This document shows positions 24,135 to 34,483 of a stretch of DNA of 64,000 bases, piece by piece. Below the pieces are notes generated by a model that saw nothing but the letters and a program-made list of their open reading frames with translations, was not told where the DNA came from and did not search any database. Source of the stretch: Sphingobium soli. GTDB taxonomy: Bacteria > Pseudomonadota > Alphaproteobacteria > Sphingomonadales > Sphingomonadaceae. Position numbers and translations under genes: made by a program. The first letter of the stretch is position 1, and every line of letters begins with the position of its first letter. The stretch lies in contig NZ_JAJGNP010000014.1 of the NCBI RefSeq assembly GCF_020782245.1, positions 54,191 through 118,190 of the forward strand, read 5' to 3'.

Positions 24135-25118
24135 ATGACAAAAGGAAATAAGGGCTTCGGCTCGATGTTCACCGAAGGCCTGGATAATGAGGCCGAGCTT
24201 GACAATGCGAGCCCCTCGGAAGGGATCATGGCGAGCCGAAGCCAGACCCTGGCGCGGATAGCGAGCGGCAAGACGGTTACCGATCGAACGGAGTGGGTGG
24301 ACCCGGCTCGTTGCCGTCCCTGGCGGATGCACAATCGCGACCTGGACCATTTGTCCGAAGAGAGCTGTCGCGATCTGATCGACTCCTTTCTCGCGGCGAA
24401 GCGGCAGCGCATCCCGGCGATCGTGCGTCGTCTGAAGGACGATCCTGACTACGATTATGAGATCATCGCTGGCGTTCGCCGGTGGTGGACCGTCCAGTGG
24501 CTCCGCGAACATCATCATCCAGAATTTGATTATCTCGTCACGATCCAGACCGTCACGGATGAAGAGGCATTCCGGGTTTCGGACGTTGAAAATCGGTCGC
24601 GAAAGGACATTTCAGACTGGGAGCGTGCAAAGGAATATGCGCGAGCGCTGTCGGAGTTTTACGAGAACTCCCAGTCCCAGATGGCGGAGCATCTCAACCT
24701 CTCGCGGTCATGGCTGAGCCGCCTGCTGGATGTTGCGAGGCTTCCTGAGGAGATCGTGGCGGCATTTTCGGACACCCACGACATTACCGTTCGAGTGGCG
24801 CGCGATATCAAACCGCTGACCAGCGAACCGAAAACTCTGAAGCGAATGCGAGACGAGGCCGAGCGCATCGAGGCCGAGCGTAGGAATGGTGGTTCCAGTC
24901 TGACCGGACCCGAGGTGGCGAAGCGACTTGTTCGTGCGACCGTTGAGGCAAAGAAGAAGGAGACTGGCGAGCGAGAGATCACGGGCAAAGGCGGAAAGAC
25001 GATTCTGCGCTATGCCAGTGCCAGAGGTGGGGGGATCACGATCAAGATCGTGCCCCGGACCGGCGCCACGAAGGCCGAGCTCATGAAAGCGATCGAAGAA
25101 CTGTTGCCGGCGAGCTGA
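24135..25118 (+). CDS. parB: ParB/RepB partition protein
   Basis: The 327-residue protein has the ParB N-terminal domain (YEIIAGVRRWWTVQWLRE, box II like) and the VSDVENRSRKDISDWERAKE box III, then an HTH QSQMAEHLNLSRSWLSRLLD and a basic C-terminal domain. It is the DNA-binding partner of ParA on the three palindromes before it. The ATG at 24135 has GGAGCG at about eight bases upstream. It lies 259 bases after parA, a gap filled by the parS-like sites. Confidence 0.9.
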   Translation: MTKGNKGFGSMFTEGLDNEAELDNASPSEGIMASRSQTLARIASGKTVTDRTEWVDPARCRPWRMHNRDLDHLSEESCRDLIDSFLAAKRQRIPAIVRRLKDDPDYDYEIIAGVRRWWTVQWLREHHHPEFDYLVTIQTVTDEEAFRVSDVENRSRKDISDWERAKEYARALSEFYENSQSQMAEHLNLSRSWLSRLLDVARLPEEIVAAFSDTHDITVRVARDIKPLTSEPKTLKRMRDEAERIEAERRNGGSSLTGPEVAKRLVRATVEAKKKETGEREITGKGGKTILRYASARGGGITIKIVPRTGATKAELMKAIEELLPAS

Positions 25119-25164
25119 GCAAAACAAGCGAGACGGCGTTTCAGTACGGAGGGCGTCCCGGTCG

Positions 25165-26115
25165 CTATTCGGCCCGCAGCCGGCGCTGCGCGGCAGGCGT
25201 GGTGGGCAGCGCCGCGAGGAGCTTTCGGGCACCCTGAGGTGTCACAGACAGCAGCTTCGAAACGGAGGATGCCTGGAGCCCTGGATAGGCGATCAATAGG
25301 CGCCCGAGAAGCGGCAGGCGACTTCGCTGAGTTGCACCTAAATTGGTGAGCTTGGCGACGTCATGCTCAATTGCGGAAAGCTCGCGGAGCCCCGCCGCGC
25401 TGATCTGCCCGATCTCCTTAGCGAGGAACCCGGTCAGCGCGGCAGGGGAAGGGGGCATGAACTTGGGGAGCGGCACCAGTGAGGGGATGATGCGGCTCGT
25501 GAAGCCAGCGCGGTAGAGCATGCGAGGAAGAGCGGTCGCGACGAGCCAGTTGCGATCGCGGCAGCGGGGAGGAAGCTCCAACGAGCGTCCGTCGATCGCA
25601 ACAACCTCCGAGGCGCCGACCGGAAGACGCTCGGTCATTTCGGCAAGAGCGAACACGCGCTCGGCGATGGACCGGAGATCGGCGACGGGGAAGGGTGCAT
25701 CCGCCGCAGACTTCACCTGACGCCAGAGCGGGCCGAAGTGTGCGAGATCGTCTCCACCATAGCGCTCAGCCTCTGCACGGTCGTCGAGGATGGTTCGGAG
25801 AGCATTGAGGGATGCGCGGCCAACCGGGTCTCTGACATCCTCGTCCCGACTTAGTGCGAGGTGGAAAATGGACGCCACCGATATCGGATCGTTGAGACCT
25901 TCGGAGGCGCGGGGAGGGGCGCTTCGCCCCGCGATCCAATCCTGCAGGTCGCCGACAGCGATCGGCACGCCGGCGAGACCTGCTAACGCCGCGGCGCCGT
26001 GAAGGCGCGATCGCGCAAGGAAAATGTCGGCGCTTGTACTATGATGAAGCCGGCCGTCGAGCCGGCCGAGCAGCAACATTGGGTCATTTGCGCGGCGGTC
26101 GACGATCTCCTGCAT
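25165..26115 (-). CDS. DUF1612-like protein with C-terminal HTH, probable regulator
   Basis: The 316-residue protein has an N-terminal domain with LLLGRLDGRLHHSTSADIFLARSRLHGAAALAGLAG, a middle part with ASIFHLALSRDEDVRDPVGR and, near residue 270-310, a helix-turn-helix-like segment (LLIAYPGLQASSVSKLLSVTPQGARKLLAAL). I associate this layout with DUF1612/HTH_13 proteins found beside rep and par genes in rhizobia and sphingomonads; the match is from memory. It converges with parB, 46 bases apart. Function unknown. Confidence 0.6.
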   Translation of the reverse strand: MQEIVDRRANDPMLLLGRLDGRLHHSTSADIFLARSRLHGAAALAGLAGVPIAVGDLQDWIAGRSAPPRASEGLNDPISVASIFHLALSRDEDVRDPVGRASLNALRTILDDRAEAERYGGDDLAHFGPLWRQVKSAADAPFPVADLRSIAERVFALAEMTERLPVGASEVVAIDGRSLELPPRCRDRNWLVATALPRMLYRAGFTSRIIPSLVPLPKFMPPSPAALTGFLAKEIGQISAAGLRELSAIEHDVAKLTNLGATQRSRLPLLGRLLIAYPGLQASSVSKLLSVTPQGARKLLAALPTTPAAQRRLRAE

Positions 26116-26243
26116 CGCTCTTACGCTTAGCGCGTGAGGAAACCAAAGTCAGCAGTTGGTTTCGCCTCATGCTATCGTCGAAAAGTTCATATGCGATAAT
26201 TGCACTTATCATATAAGCGTGTTTGACGTCTTCTATAAGGAAG

Positions 26244-26268
26244 TGTCGGTTTCAGGATACGACCGGAC
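26244..26268 (+). repeat. Left terminal inverted repeat (IRi-like)
   Basis: Starts TGTCGGTTTCAGGATACGAC and ends CCGGAC; 19 of 25 positions match the right end read on the minus strand. Confidence 0.8.
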
Positions 26269-26303
26269 TCCCCGCCACCGCTGAATTTTCGCTACCAGCC
26301 CCG

Positions 26304-26343
26304 CAAGAATACGGCCGGATTCAGGGAAGAATACCGCCGGACG
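26304..26343 (+). repeat. Left-end internal transposase-binding-type repeats
   Basis: CAAGAATACGGCCGGATTC (26304-26322) and GGAAGAATACCGCCGGACG (26325-26343) repeat the inner part of the terminal repeat. Tn5053-type ends carry 19-bp repeats bound by TniA, and these have the same length and form. Confidence 0.75.
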
Positions 26344-26467
26344 CCAATGTGCTGCGCGGCAGAGTCCCGGCATTTTCAGGGGCACTTTCTGGCGGTATCC
26401 GCAGGCTACGGCCGGCCGGGGCAGGGCCTCTCTCAAGTTCCGTACACTCGGCTCAAATGAACGGGGC

Positions 26468-26522
26468 GGTAGACGCCTGTCCTACTGAGGGGTGATGGTC
26501 AAAGGCAGTTTAGGCGTCTACC
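26468..26522. promoter_or_regulatory. Candidate res site of the resolvase
   Basis: GGTAGACGCCT (26468-26478) and AGGCGTCTACC (26512-26522) form an 11-bp inverted repeat 33 bases apart, ending 47 bases before the resolvase start. Position and layout fit a resolvase crossover or binding site; the full three-part res structure was not resolved by eye. Confidence 0.55.
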
Positions 26523-26569
26523 TTACGGGGGCAACCGACCGGTTGACCTCGTTAGATGGATTGTGACCA

Positions 26570-27487
26570 ATGCCCCTTATTGGCTACGCCCGCGTATCGA
26601 CGGACGAACAGGACACGTTCGCGCAGCTCGGGGAGCTTCAGCGCGTGGGCTGCGCAACCATATTTGAGGACCGGGCCAGCGGTGCTAGCCGGAGCCGACC
26701 TAAACTAGCCAGCGCGTTCGCAGCGGTAGGGCAGGGGGACACCCTTGTGGTTGTGCGGATTGATCGCCTCGCACGATCGTTGTCGCATTTGCTGGAAATG
26801 GTTGAAGGGCTTCGTGCGAAGGGGGCGTATTTTCGCTCGATCGAGGATCCGATCGACACCAGCAGCCCGCAAGGCATGCTGATGACACAGATGCTTGGTG
26901 CTTTTGCAGAGTTCGAACGTGCGCTTATTCGCGAGCGTACGCGCGCTGGCCTCAAAGCGGCGGTCGCCCGCGGCGCTAAGCCGGGAAATCCGAAAATGCG
27001 CGCACGAGATCCCTCAGCAATCGATGACTTACGTCACATCCTGAAGGAAAAGCATCTCCACGATCTGATCGATGGCCGGCGGGGTTGGCTGCCGCTCGTT
27101 GAGCGCCTGCGGCCGCAGTTGCCCTGGGCGTTGGTGTTGCGGCACATTCAGGCGCTCAAGCCCCCGGTGCGCTCGTTTTCTGAACGCACGCTGGTGAAGG
27201 CATGCAGGACGCTTGTTGATGCAGGCTACGCAAATCCTGTCATCCTTGAGACGGCGCCGCGCCTTTCACGTGATACTCGCGTTGCTCTACTTGTTGCCGA
27301 CAAGCTTAGGAGCGAACCCGACGCGACGCTGCGTGGCATTGCGGCTTGGTTGGGTAAGGATCTGCGAGAGCCAACCCCGCGAGGGGGGATGCAATGGTCA
27401 CCTGAGGGTGTGAGGCGGGTCATTGTCCAAGCCCGGGATCTAGGTATTCTCCCTAATAGATCGGCGGCCCCGGAAGTCTGTGAATGA
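26570..27487 (+). CDS. tniR: Serine recombinase / resolvase (TniR-like)
   Basis: The 305-residue protein begins MPLIGYARVSTDEQDTFAQL with S10 as the catalytic serine, then the resolvase domain (LVVVRIDRLARSLSHLL, FRSIEDPIDTSS, AFAEFERALIRERTRAG) to about residue 140. The C-terminal 160 residues are longer than in TniR of Tn5053 (about 205 in all) and contain a second HTH-like region (LRGIAAWLGKDL) as in larger invertase-type enzymes. It would resolve cointegrates at the adjacent res. It points inward from the left end, far from tniABQ, which is unusual. Confidence 0.85.
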   Translation: MPLIGYARVSTDEQDTFAQLGELQRVGCATIFEDRASGASRSRPKLASAFAAVGQGDTLVVVRIDRLARSLSHLLEMVEGLRAKGAYFRSIEDPIDTSSPQGMLMTQMLGAFAEFERALIRERTRAGLKAAVARGAKPGNPKMRARDPSAIDDLRHILKEKHLHDLIDGRRGWLPLVERLRPQLPWALVLRHIQALKPPVRSFSERTLVKACRTLVDAGYANPVILETAPRLSRDTRVALLVADKLRSEPDATLRGIAAWLGKDLREPTPRGGMQWSPEGVRRVIVQARDLGILPNRSAAPEVCE

Positions 27488-27769
27488 TCGTAGGACAGCC
27501 AGCACGAGATGAGAATTCTGTTAGCGGTCCGGTGCCGGCCTAAGGCGGATCAAACAGTCTGATCCTGGCGTAATTTGGGATATCGCCGCCATTCGCGAGC
27601 CTTCCAGGGATCGCAGGTCCCCATTCAACACCCGCCATTCCAGAAACCTTGCCCAACCTTCCAGGAATGCATGACACGGGCCGGTAGGAGACCATCTGGT
27701 TCTGCTGGAAGGTGGCAATATCGGTCTCAACGCGCGCTTCTGAGCCCGCAGCATGATCGGTCTGGATCG
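27488..27769. other. 282-base gap with no supported gene
   Basis: Between the resolvase and the next gene I see no gene. A block CATTCCAGAAAC...TTCCAGGAATG near 27630-27670 is an imperfect inverted repeat. No T-rich terminator is clear. Confidence 0.5.
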
Positions 27770-28189
27770 ATGATCCACGTCGCTAAACTGTCGCCGATCG
27801 AGAAGCTGGCGATCGACCTGATCCGGGGCTGCCGACCGGCACGCCTCGGGTCGGACGACTGCCGGGATTTCGTCCGGCTTGCGCGTGCGGCGAAGGGGGC
27901 AGGGATGGTCATCTCCGCCCTCGACTGCCCTTATCTGGGCGATGACGAGGCAACGCTGCTCGGTTGTCTGGCGCTGCTCCAGCGCCAGCGCGCGATCCTT
28001 GCGCTGGATCTCGATCCGCAACTGCTGCGCCATCTTGCACGCGGGGCGGAGCGTCTTGCCGGATATGGCGGCAGGCTCGAATATCGCAACGTCGCGCGGA
28101 TATCTCCCGGGGGATCGACGCGCCGAAAGCGTGCGTGGCGAAGCAGGAGCGCGCCCGCACCCACAGTCGCGCAGGATCATCTGCATTGA
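27770..28189 (+). CDS. Hypothetical protein, 139 residues
   Basis: It starts MIHVAKLSPIEKLAIDLIRG and continues SDDCRDFVRLARAAKGAGMVIS with leucine-rich helices (LLGCLALLQRQRAILALDLDPQLLRHLARG) and an Arg-rich C-terminus. No signal or membrane segment is clear and no family is recognised. An upstream in-frame start exists at 27575, but the frame before 27770 has no usual codon pattern. It lies at the left edge of the cargo, before the first efflux operon. Confidence 0.55.
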   Translation: MIHVAKLSPIEKLAIDLIRGCRPARLGSDDCRDFVRLARAAKGAGMVISALDCPYLGDDEATLLGCLALLQRQRAILALDLDPQLLRHLARGAERLAGYGGRLEYRNVARISPGGSTRRKRAWRSRSAPAPTVAQDHLH

Positions 28190-28214
28190 GAATGCGGGCT
28201 GGCTGCGACCAGCC

Positions 28215-28242
28215 TTGATCATTGGCCCTTGATCATTGGCCC
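28215..28242. repeat. Tandem repeat, two copies of 14 bp
   Basis: TTGATCATTGGCCC occurs twice without a gap (28215-28228 and 28229-28242), 84 bases before the first efflux gene. It contains the palindrome TGATCA and could bind a regulator; this is inference. Confidence 0.6.
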
Positions 28243-28325
28243 GTGCTCATGACTCTTTACGAACATTGGGATTTTGTATGGTTGCCTCCAGAATCGCCCA
28301 ATGTGTGTCTGCTAGCGCCCTGAGC

Positions 28326-29306
28326 ATGCGCCATCTTGCTCTCCTGATCCTGCCTCTCGCCGTGTCTGCCTGCGGTCAAACGGCATCCAAGCCGTCCACG
28401 CCGCCCGCCCATGCGGAGCTGATCGCGAACGAAGCCGAACTCCTGAAACTCACCCTGACGCCCAAGGCGCAGCAGCGCTTGGGGATCGAGACCACGACGG
28501 TCGGCGGCGGCTCGGCCGCGCAGATGCGGCAGGTGACCGGCGAGATCGTCGTGCCGCCGACGAGCGCGGGCGGCGTGCCCACCAATTCGCTCACCAACCT
28601 GCAGCAGATCGGATCGCAGCAGGCGGTGGCCGACGGCGAAGTGGCGCGCACCGAGGCACAGGCCCGGCTCGCCCGCATTGCCCTGACCCGCGCCGAGGCA
28701 CTCGTGCGTGAGGAAGCCGGAAGTGTGCGCGCCCGTGACGAGGCCGCTGCCGCCCATGCCGCCGCGCAGGCCGCGCTCGGCGCCGCGCGCCAGCAGCGCA
28801 GGCTGCTCGGCCCGGCGGTCGCGACGCTCGGCACCCAATCGACGCTCTGGGTTCGCGCATCGGTCTTCGCCAGCGACGTCGGCGCGGTGCTGCGCGGGAG
28901 CGAGGCCATGATCCGCCCGCTCGGCGGGAACGGAGAAGGCAGGAGTGCACGCCCGGTCCAGGCGCCGCCCTCCGCCGACAGCGTGGCGGGCACCGTCGAT
29001 CTCTATTATGCCGTGAACAACGGCGACCGCGCGTTGCGCGTCGGTCAGCGCGTCGCGGTCGAACTGCCTCTGGCCGGGCGCACGCAGGGCCTTTCAGTCC
29101 CGTCCTCGGCCATCGTGCGTGACATCTACGGCGGCGAATGGGTCTACCAGAAGACCGGCGCCGATACTTTCGTGCGCCAGCGCGTGGAGGTCGCCTCGGA
29201 AAGCAGCGGCCAGGCGCTGCTCGCGCGCGGGCTCAAGGCCGGGGCGCTGGTCGTGACCGTCGGCACTGCGGAACTCTTCGGCACCGAGTTCGGGGCGGCG
29301 CACTGA
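28326..29306 (+). CDS. RND efflux periplasmic adaptor lipoprotein
   Basis: The 326-residue protein starts [17 protein letters not shown] with a lipobox (LAVSAC, Cys at 16), so it is anchored in the inner membrane facing the periplasm. A coiled helical hairpin (about 85-165, [20 protein letters not shown] and following) is the RND adaptor hairpin, followed by beta domains ending in [15 protein letters not shown]. It is shorter than typical adaptors (about 380-400). I chose the ATG at 28326 because of the lipobox; an in-frame start 90 bases upstream is less likely. Its last bases overlap the permease ATG at 29306. It is the first gene of a tripartite efflux operon. Confidence 0.8.
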   Translation: MRHLALLILPLAVSACGQTASKPSTPPAHAELIANEAELLKLTLTPKAQQRLGIETTTVGGGSAAQMRQVTGEIVVPPTSAGGVPTNSLTNLQQIGSQQAVADGEVARTEAQARLARIALTRAEALVREEAGSVRARDEAAAAHAAAQAALGAARQQRRLLGPAVATLGTQSTLWVRASVFASDVGAVLRGSEAMIRPLGGNGEGRSARPVQAPPSADSVAGTVDLYYAVNNGDRALRVGQRVAVELPLAGRTQGLSVPSSAIVRDIYGGEWVYQKTGADTFVRQRVEVASESSGQALLARGLKAGALVVTVGTAELFGTEFGAAH

Positions 29307-32300
29307 TGCTGGCCGGTCTCGTTCGCTTCGCGCTGGTCCAGCGCGTCCTCGTGCTCGCCCTTGCGGCGCTGCTGGTGGTCCTCGGCATCCGCGCCGGGCG
29401 CGATGTCCCGCTCGACGTGTTCCCCGAATTCGCCCCGCCCATGGTCGAGATCCAGACCGAGGCGCCCGGCCTTTCCACCGAGGAAGTCGAAAGCCTCGTC
29501 ACCGTGCCGATCGAGACTGCGGTGAACGGGGTGCCGGACCTGATGACGCTGCGCTCCAAGTCGGTGCTCGGCCTGTCGTCAGTCCAGATCCTGTTCGATC
29601 GCGGCACCGACGTCATGCGTGCGCGGCAGATCGTCGGCGAGCGTATCGCGCAAGTGCAGGCGCGCCTGCCGCTGGCGGCCCGACAGCCGGTGCTGATGCC
29701 GCCGCTGTCCTCGACCAGCCGGGCGATGAAGATCGGGCTCATTTCCACCAGGCTCGACCAGATGAAGCTGTCCGAACTGGTGCGCTGGACGATCCGGCCC
29801 CGCCTGATGGCCGTGCCCGGCGTCGCCAACGTGGCGGTCTGGGGCCAGCGCGACCGGCAGCTGCAGGTGCTCGTCGATCCCGACCGTCTGCGCGCCTCAG
29901 GCGTGACCCTTGCCGAAGTGCGCGCCGCTGCGGGCGATGCGGTGCTGGTGGGCGGGGGCGGCTTCGTCGATACCCCGAACCAGCGCATCGCCGTGCAGCA
30001 GGCGGGCATGGTGCAGGACGCGGCCCAGCTGGGTCAGGCGATCGTCAGGCAGTCCGGCGATGCGCCGGTCCGCCTGTCCGATGTCGCTCGCGTGGTGGAC
30101 GGCCATGCGCCGCCGATCGGCAACGCGATCATCGACGACGTGCCCGGCATCATGCTGATCGTCGAGAAACAGCCGACCGCCAACACGCTGGAAATGACCC
30201 GCGCGGTCGAGGCCGCCATCGCCGAACTGAAGCCGGGCCTGACCGACGTGAAGATCGACACCACGATCTTCCGCCCGGCCACCTTCATCGAACGCTCGAT
30301 AGACAACCTGACCCGCGCCCTGCTGATCGGCTGCGCGCTGGTGGCGGCGGTGCTGTTCCTGTTCACGCGCGACTGGCGGCAGGCGGTCATCAGCCTGACG
30401 GCGATTCCCCTGTCGCTTCTGGGCGCCGGGCTGGTGCTGCTGTGGAGCGGGGCGACGATCAACGTCATGGTGATCGCCGGCCTCGTCATCGCGCTGGGCG
30501 AAGTGGTGGACGATGCCATCATCGACGTCGAGAACATCGCCCGCCGCCTGCGCCTCAACCGCGAGACGGCGCATCCGAAGCCGGCCTTCGAGGTGGTCCT
30601 CGCCGCCTCGCTGGAGGTGCGCTCGGCGGTGGTCTTCGCCTCGCTCATCGTCATGCTGGTGTTCCTGCCGATCTTCTTCCTCGGCGGGCTGGCGGGGACG
30701 TTCTTCCAGCCGCTGGCGATCGCCTACGTGCTGGCGATCGGGGCCTCGCTGCTGGTGGCGTTGACGGTGACCCCGGCGATGTGCCTGCTGCTCCTGCCCC
30801 GGGCGCCGCTGACCGAGGAGCGCGACACGCGCTTCGTCGGCTGGCTCAAGGGCCGCTACGCCCGCATCCTGCCGCGTGCGGTGGTGCGCCCCAAGGCGGC
30901 GATCGGCGTGGTGGCGGGCGGCCTGCTGCTCTCGGGGCTGGGCTACATGACCTTCAAGGACCAGTTCCTGCCCGACTTTCGCGAGACCGACTTCCTGATG
31001 CACTTCGTCGAGAAGCCGGGCACCTCGATCGAGGCGATGGACCGGATCACCATCCGCGCGTCGAAGGAACTGCGCTCCATCCCCGGCGTGCGCAATTTCG
31101 GCGCGCACATCGGCCGCGCCGAGCAGGCCGACGAGGTCGTCGGCCCCAACTTCACCGAACTGTGGATCAGCCTTGACGAGAAAGCCGACTACGACGGCTC
31201 GGTCGCCAGGATCAAGGAAGTGGTCGACGGCTATCCCGGCCTGTTCCGTGACGTGCTGACGTACTTGCGCGAGCGCATCAAGGAAGTGCTCACCGGCGCC
31301 GGGGCCACCGTGGTGGTGCGCATCTACGGCCCGGAGCAGGAGGAATTGCGCGCCGCCGGGCAGCGCGTGCGCGATGCGGTTTCCGGCATTCCCGGCGTCG
31401 CGGACCTCAAGCTGGAGAGCCAGGTGCTGGTCGCCCAGCTACGCATCCGTCCGCGTCCCGAGGATCTGGGGCGGTTCGGTCTGACCGCAGGCGAGGTGCG
31501 CCGTCAGGCGCAGACGCTGGTGGCGCAGCAGAAGGTCGGCGAGATATACCGCGACCAGCGCGCCTTCGACGTCGCGCTATGGGGCGAGCCCGAGGTGCGC
31601 GGCAATATCCACGCGCTGCGCGACCTGATGATCCAGTCGCCTGCCGGTGCGCCCGTGCGCCTCGCCGACATCGCCGACATCGAAGTGGTGCCCGCGCCCA
31701 ACGAAGTGAAGCGGGAGAACGGCCAGCGGCGCCTTGACGTGACGCTCAATGTTTCGGGCGCGGACCTCGGCACGGTGGCGCGCGGGGTCGAGGCGGCGGT
31801 CGCCAAAGTGCCTTTCGTCAGCGGCTATCACCCCGAAGTGCTGGGCGAATATGCCGCGCTGAAGGAATCGCGCCAGCGGCTCTGGACCACGGGGGCGCTG
31901 TGCCTGATCGGCGTGCTGCTGCTGGTGTGGATCGAGTTCCGCTCGCGCCGGATCACTGCGCTGGTGGGCGTCAGCCTGCCGTTCGCACTCGTCGGCGGGG
32001 TCGTCGCGGTGGCGCTGACGGGCGGGGTGCTCTCGCTCGGCTCGCTGGTCGGCTTCGTCACCGTGATCGGCATCGCCGCGCGCAACGGGATCATGCTGCT
32101 GTCGCACTATCGCCATCTGGAGCGCGAGGAGGGGATGGCGTTCGGCCGCGACCTCGTCCTGCGCGGGGCGGAAGAGCGGCTGGTGCCGATCCTGATGACG
32201 GCGGCCTGCGCGGGGCTGGCGCTGGTGCCGCTGATCGTCGCGGGCAATGCGCCGGGGCACGAGATCGAGCACCCGATGGCGATCGTCATCCTCGGCGGCC

Positions 32301-32407
32301 TGATCTCCTCTACCGTGCTCAACCTGTTCCTGATGCCCGCGCTATATGCGCGCTACGGGGAGGAGAAGCGCACGCCGCCCGCGCAGGTTCAGGAGGTGCC
32401 GGCATGA
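29306..32407 (+). CDS. RND permease, CusA/CzcA-like
   Basis: The 1,033-residue protein has the RND layout: an N-terminal transmembrane helix ([19 protein letters not shown]), a first large periplasmic loop, six more helices, a second loop and a final set of helices. [16 protein letters not shown], in helix 4, resembles the VDGAVVxVEN proton-relay motif of the heavy-metal efflux branch, and [25 protein letters not shown] is its periplasmic start. Substrate is probably a metal ion but cannot be told from sequence alone. Translation is coupled: the stop of the adaptor overlaps the start. Confidence 0.88.
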   Translation: MLAGLVRFALVQRVLVLALAALLVVLGIRAGRDVPLDVFPEFAPPMVEIQTEAPGLSTEEVESLVTVPIETAVNGVPDLMTLRSKSVLGLSSVQILFDRGTDVMRARQIVGERIAQVQARLPLAARQPVLMPPLSSTSRAMKIGLISTRLDQMKLSELVRWTIRPRLMAVPGVANVAVWGQRDRQLQVLVDPDRLRASGVTLAEVRAAAGDAVLVGGGGFVDTPNQRIAVQQAGMVQDAAQLGQAIVRQSGDAPVRLSDVARVVDGHAPPIGNAIIDDVPGIMLIVEKQPTANTLEMTRAVEAAIAELKPGLTDVKIDTTIFRPATFIERSIDNLTRALLIGCALVAAVLFLFTRDWRQAVISLTAIPLSLLGAGLVLLWSGATINVMVIAGLVIALGEVVDDAIIDVENIARRLRLNRETAHPKPAFEVVLAASLEVRSAVVFASLIVMLVFLPIFFLGGLAGTFFQPLAIAYVLAIGASLLVALTVTPAMCLLLLPRAPLTEERDTRFVGWLKGRYARILPRAVVRPKAAIGVVAGGLLLSGLGYMTFKDQFLPDFRETDFLMHFVEKPGTSIEAMDRITIRASKELRSIPGVRNFGAHIGRAEQADEVVGPNFTELWISLDEKADYDGSVARIKEVVDGYPGLFRDVLTYLRERIKEVLTGAGATVVVRIYGPEQEELRAAGQRVRDAVSGIPGVADLKLESQVLVAQLRIRPRPEDLGRFGLTAGEVRRQAQTLVAQQKVGEIYRDQRAFDVALWGEPEVRGNIHALRDLMIQSPAGAPVRLADIADIEVVPAPNEVKRENGQRRLDVTLNVSGADLGTVARGVEAAVAKVPFVSGYHPEVLGEYAALKESRQRLWTTGALCLIGVLLLVWIEFRSRRITALVGVSLPFALVGGVVAVALTGGVLSLGSLVGFVTVIGIAARNGIMLLSHYRHLEREEGMAFGRDLVLRGAEERLVPILMTAACAGLALVPLIVAGNAPGHEIEHPMAIVILGGLISSTVLNLFLMPALYARYGEEKRTPPAQVQEVPA

Positions 32408-33786
32408 CGCGCCGCATTTCGCTCGCCGCGCCGCTGCTGGCGCTTGCCTTGTCCGCCTGCATGGGCGCGGGGATGCCGCCGAAGACCGTGATTCCGCAAG
32501 CTGCGGGCGGTGCTTTCGCGGAGGTTCCGGTCGCCTCGATCGCGCCGGTGCCGGAAGACTGGTGGCGCCTCTACGACGATCCGCAGCTCGACGCGCTGGT
32601 CATGGCCAGCCTTGCCGCCAACGCCGACTTGCGCGTCGCCTACGCCAACCTCGACGGTGCCCGCGCGGCCTTGCGACAGGCCCGGGCCGCGCGCCTGCCG
32701 ACGACCACGGTGGAAAGCGCGCTGACGCTGGACAACCCCAGCAATCAGCCGAGCGCCGCCTCGGTCTCCGCCAGCGACTGGGACATCGCCGCCACCGCGA
32801 GCTGGGATATCGACCTGTTCGGCCGCCTGCGCTCGGGTGCTCTTGCCGCGCGCGCCGATGCCGAGGCGCAGGCCGCTGCGCTCGACGGCGTCCAGGTGGC
32901 GGTGGTTGCCGATACCGTGCAGGCCTATGTCGAATTCTGTGCCGCGACCCGCGCGACGGCCGAGGCCAAGTCGGTCGCCGCCGCGCAAGAGCGCTCGGTG
33001 GCGCTGGTGAAGGAGCAACTGGCCGCAGGCGAAGTCTCGCCGCTCGAAGTCTCGCAAGTCGCGGCCCTGTCGGCATCGACGCGCGCGGCTATCGCGCCTT
33101 TCGAGGCGCAGCGGATGAACGCACTCTACCGCATCGCCACGTTGCAGGGGCGCCCTCCTGCAGAAGCGCGCGGGTTCGCGCTGGCCTGCGAGGCGGCGCC
33201 GCGTCTGAAAGGGGCGCTGCCCGTCGGCGACGGCACCGCGCTGCTGCTGCGCCGCCCCGACGTGCGCGAGGCGGAGCGCAAGCTGGCCACCGCCAGTGCC
33301 CGCGTCGGCGTGGCCCGGGCGGACTTCTACCCCCGGGTCAATCTCGGCGGCGCGCTCGGCCTGCTGGCGGGCGGGTTCGATGCGGTCGCTTCGCCGCTGA
33401 TCAGCTGGGCATTCCCCAACATGGCCCCGGCGCGCGCGAAGATGGCGCAGGCCCGCGCGTCCGAACAGGCAGCGCTGGCCGGTTGGGACGTCGCCATGCT
33501 CAGGGCTCTGCGCGAGGTCGAGACCGGGCTCGCCAGCTATGAGGCGGAGATGCGCCGCAACCGCGACCTTGCCGAAGCGCAGAGCCAGGCGCAGGATTAT
33601 GCGCGGCGCACCGCCGCGCGCGTGCGCTACGGCGATGCTGCGGGATTGCTGCAGGTCGATGCGGAGCGCACCCTCGCCACCGCCCGGCTCGCCCGGGTGC
33701 AGAGCGACATGGCGCTGGCGCAGGCCGAGGTCACGCTGTTCCGCGCGCTCGGAGGTGGCTGGCGCGGCGGGGCACAGGCGCGCTAG
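32404..33786 (+). CDS. Outer-membrane efflux factor (OMF, NodT-type)
   Basis: The 460-residue protein starts [20 protein letters not shown], with a lipobox (LALSAC, Cys at 19). [18 protein letters not shown] and the repeated helical region ([42 protein letters not shown]) match TolC-like OMF proteins of the NodT class. It overlaps the permease by four bases (ATGA). With the adaptor and permease it makes a complete tripartite pump. Confidence 0.88.
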   Translation: MTRRISLAAPLLALALSACMGAGMPPKTVIPQAAGGAFAEVPVASIAPVPEDWWRLYDDPQLDALVMASLAANADLRVAYANLDGARAALRQARAARLPTTTVESALTLDNPSNQPSAASVSASDWDIAATASWDIDLFGRLRSGALAARADAEAQAAALDGVQVAVVADTVQAYVEFCAATRATAEAKSVAAAQERSVALVKEQLAAGEVSPLEVSQVAALSASTRAAIAPFEAQRMNALYRIATLQGRPPAEARGFALACEAAPRLKGALPVGDGTALLLRRPDVREAERKLATASARVGVARADFYPRVNLGGALGLLAGGFDAVASPLISWAFPNMAPARAKMAQARASEQAALAGWDVAMLRALREVETGLASYEAEMRRNRDLAEAQSQAQDYARRTAARVRYGDAAGLLQVDAERTLATARLARVQSDMALAQAEVTLFRALGGGWRGGAQAR

Positions 33787-33795
33787 GCTGGCCTG

Positions 33796-34470
33796 ATGCG
33801 AATCCTGATCGTCGAAGATGACCAAGACACCCTGCGCTTCATCGCCAAGGGGCTGGAGGAGGCGGGCCACGCCGTCATGCTCGCTTCGGACGGGACCGAG
33901 GGGTTGTACCATGCCGCCGGTGGCGGGTTCGACGTGGTCGTCGTGGACCGGATGCTGCCGGGGCTCGACGGGCTGTCACTGCTCAAGGCGCTGCGGGCGA
34001 CCGGGGATGCGACGCCGGTGCTTATGCTCACCGCGCTGGGCAGCATCGCCGACCGGGTGAACGGGCTGGAGGCGGGCGCGGACGACTATCTCGTCAAGCC
34101 CTTCGCCTTCTCCGAGCTGAGCGCGCGGATCAATGCGCTGGGGCGGCGCACCCATGCCCGGATCGAGGCGCGGCGGCTCAGCGTCGGCGACATCGTGCTG
34201 GACCTCGACAGCCGCACGGTCGAGCGCGGCGGCAAGCGGGTGGCCCTGCAACCGCGCGAATTCAGTCTGCTGGCCGAACTGATGCGCAACCCGCGCCGGG
34301 TGGTGACGCGCACGATGCTGCTGGAGCGGGTGTGGGATTTCGACTTCGATCCCAAGACCAACATCGTCGACACGCACATGAGCCGCCTGCGCTCCAAGCT
34401 CAACGCCGGGTTCGAGGAGGACGCGATCGAGACCGTGCGCGGCTCGGGCTACATGATGCGGGCCGGGTGA
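33796..34470 (+). CDS. OmpR-family response regulator
   Basis: The 224-residue protein has a receiver domain with acidic pocket E7, D8, D9, phosphoacceptor D51 (VVVVDRMLPG) and K101 (DDYLVKPF), and a winged-helix DNA-binding domain at about 125-220 (KTNIVDTHMSRLRSKLN). It lies nine bases after the efflux operon and two bases before its kinase, so one transcript is likely. It probably turns on the pump in response to metal or envelope stress. Confidence 0.92.
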   Translation: MRILIVEDDQDTLRFIAKGLEEAGHAVMLASDGTEGLYHAAGGGFDVVVVDRMLPGLDGLSLLKALRATGDATPVLMLTALGSIADRVNGLEAGADDYLVKPFAFSELSARINALGRRTHARIEARRLSVGDIVLDLDSRTVERGGKRVALQPREFSLLAELMRNPRRVVTRTMLLERVWDFDFDPKTNIVDTHMSRLRSKLNAGFEEDAIETVRGSGYMMRAG

Positions 34471-34483
34471 CGTGGGAGCTGTG

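Noticed and set aside
22673..25118. parAB as a full RepABC operon
   Set aside because: There is no RepC-type initiator after parB; the initiator is the RepA-type protein on the other side of the origin.
26279..26440. Minus-strand frame in the left end of the transposon
   Set aside because: It overlaps the terminal and internal repeats and has no recognisable product.
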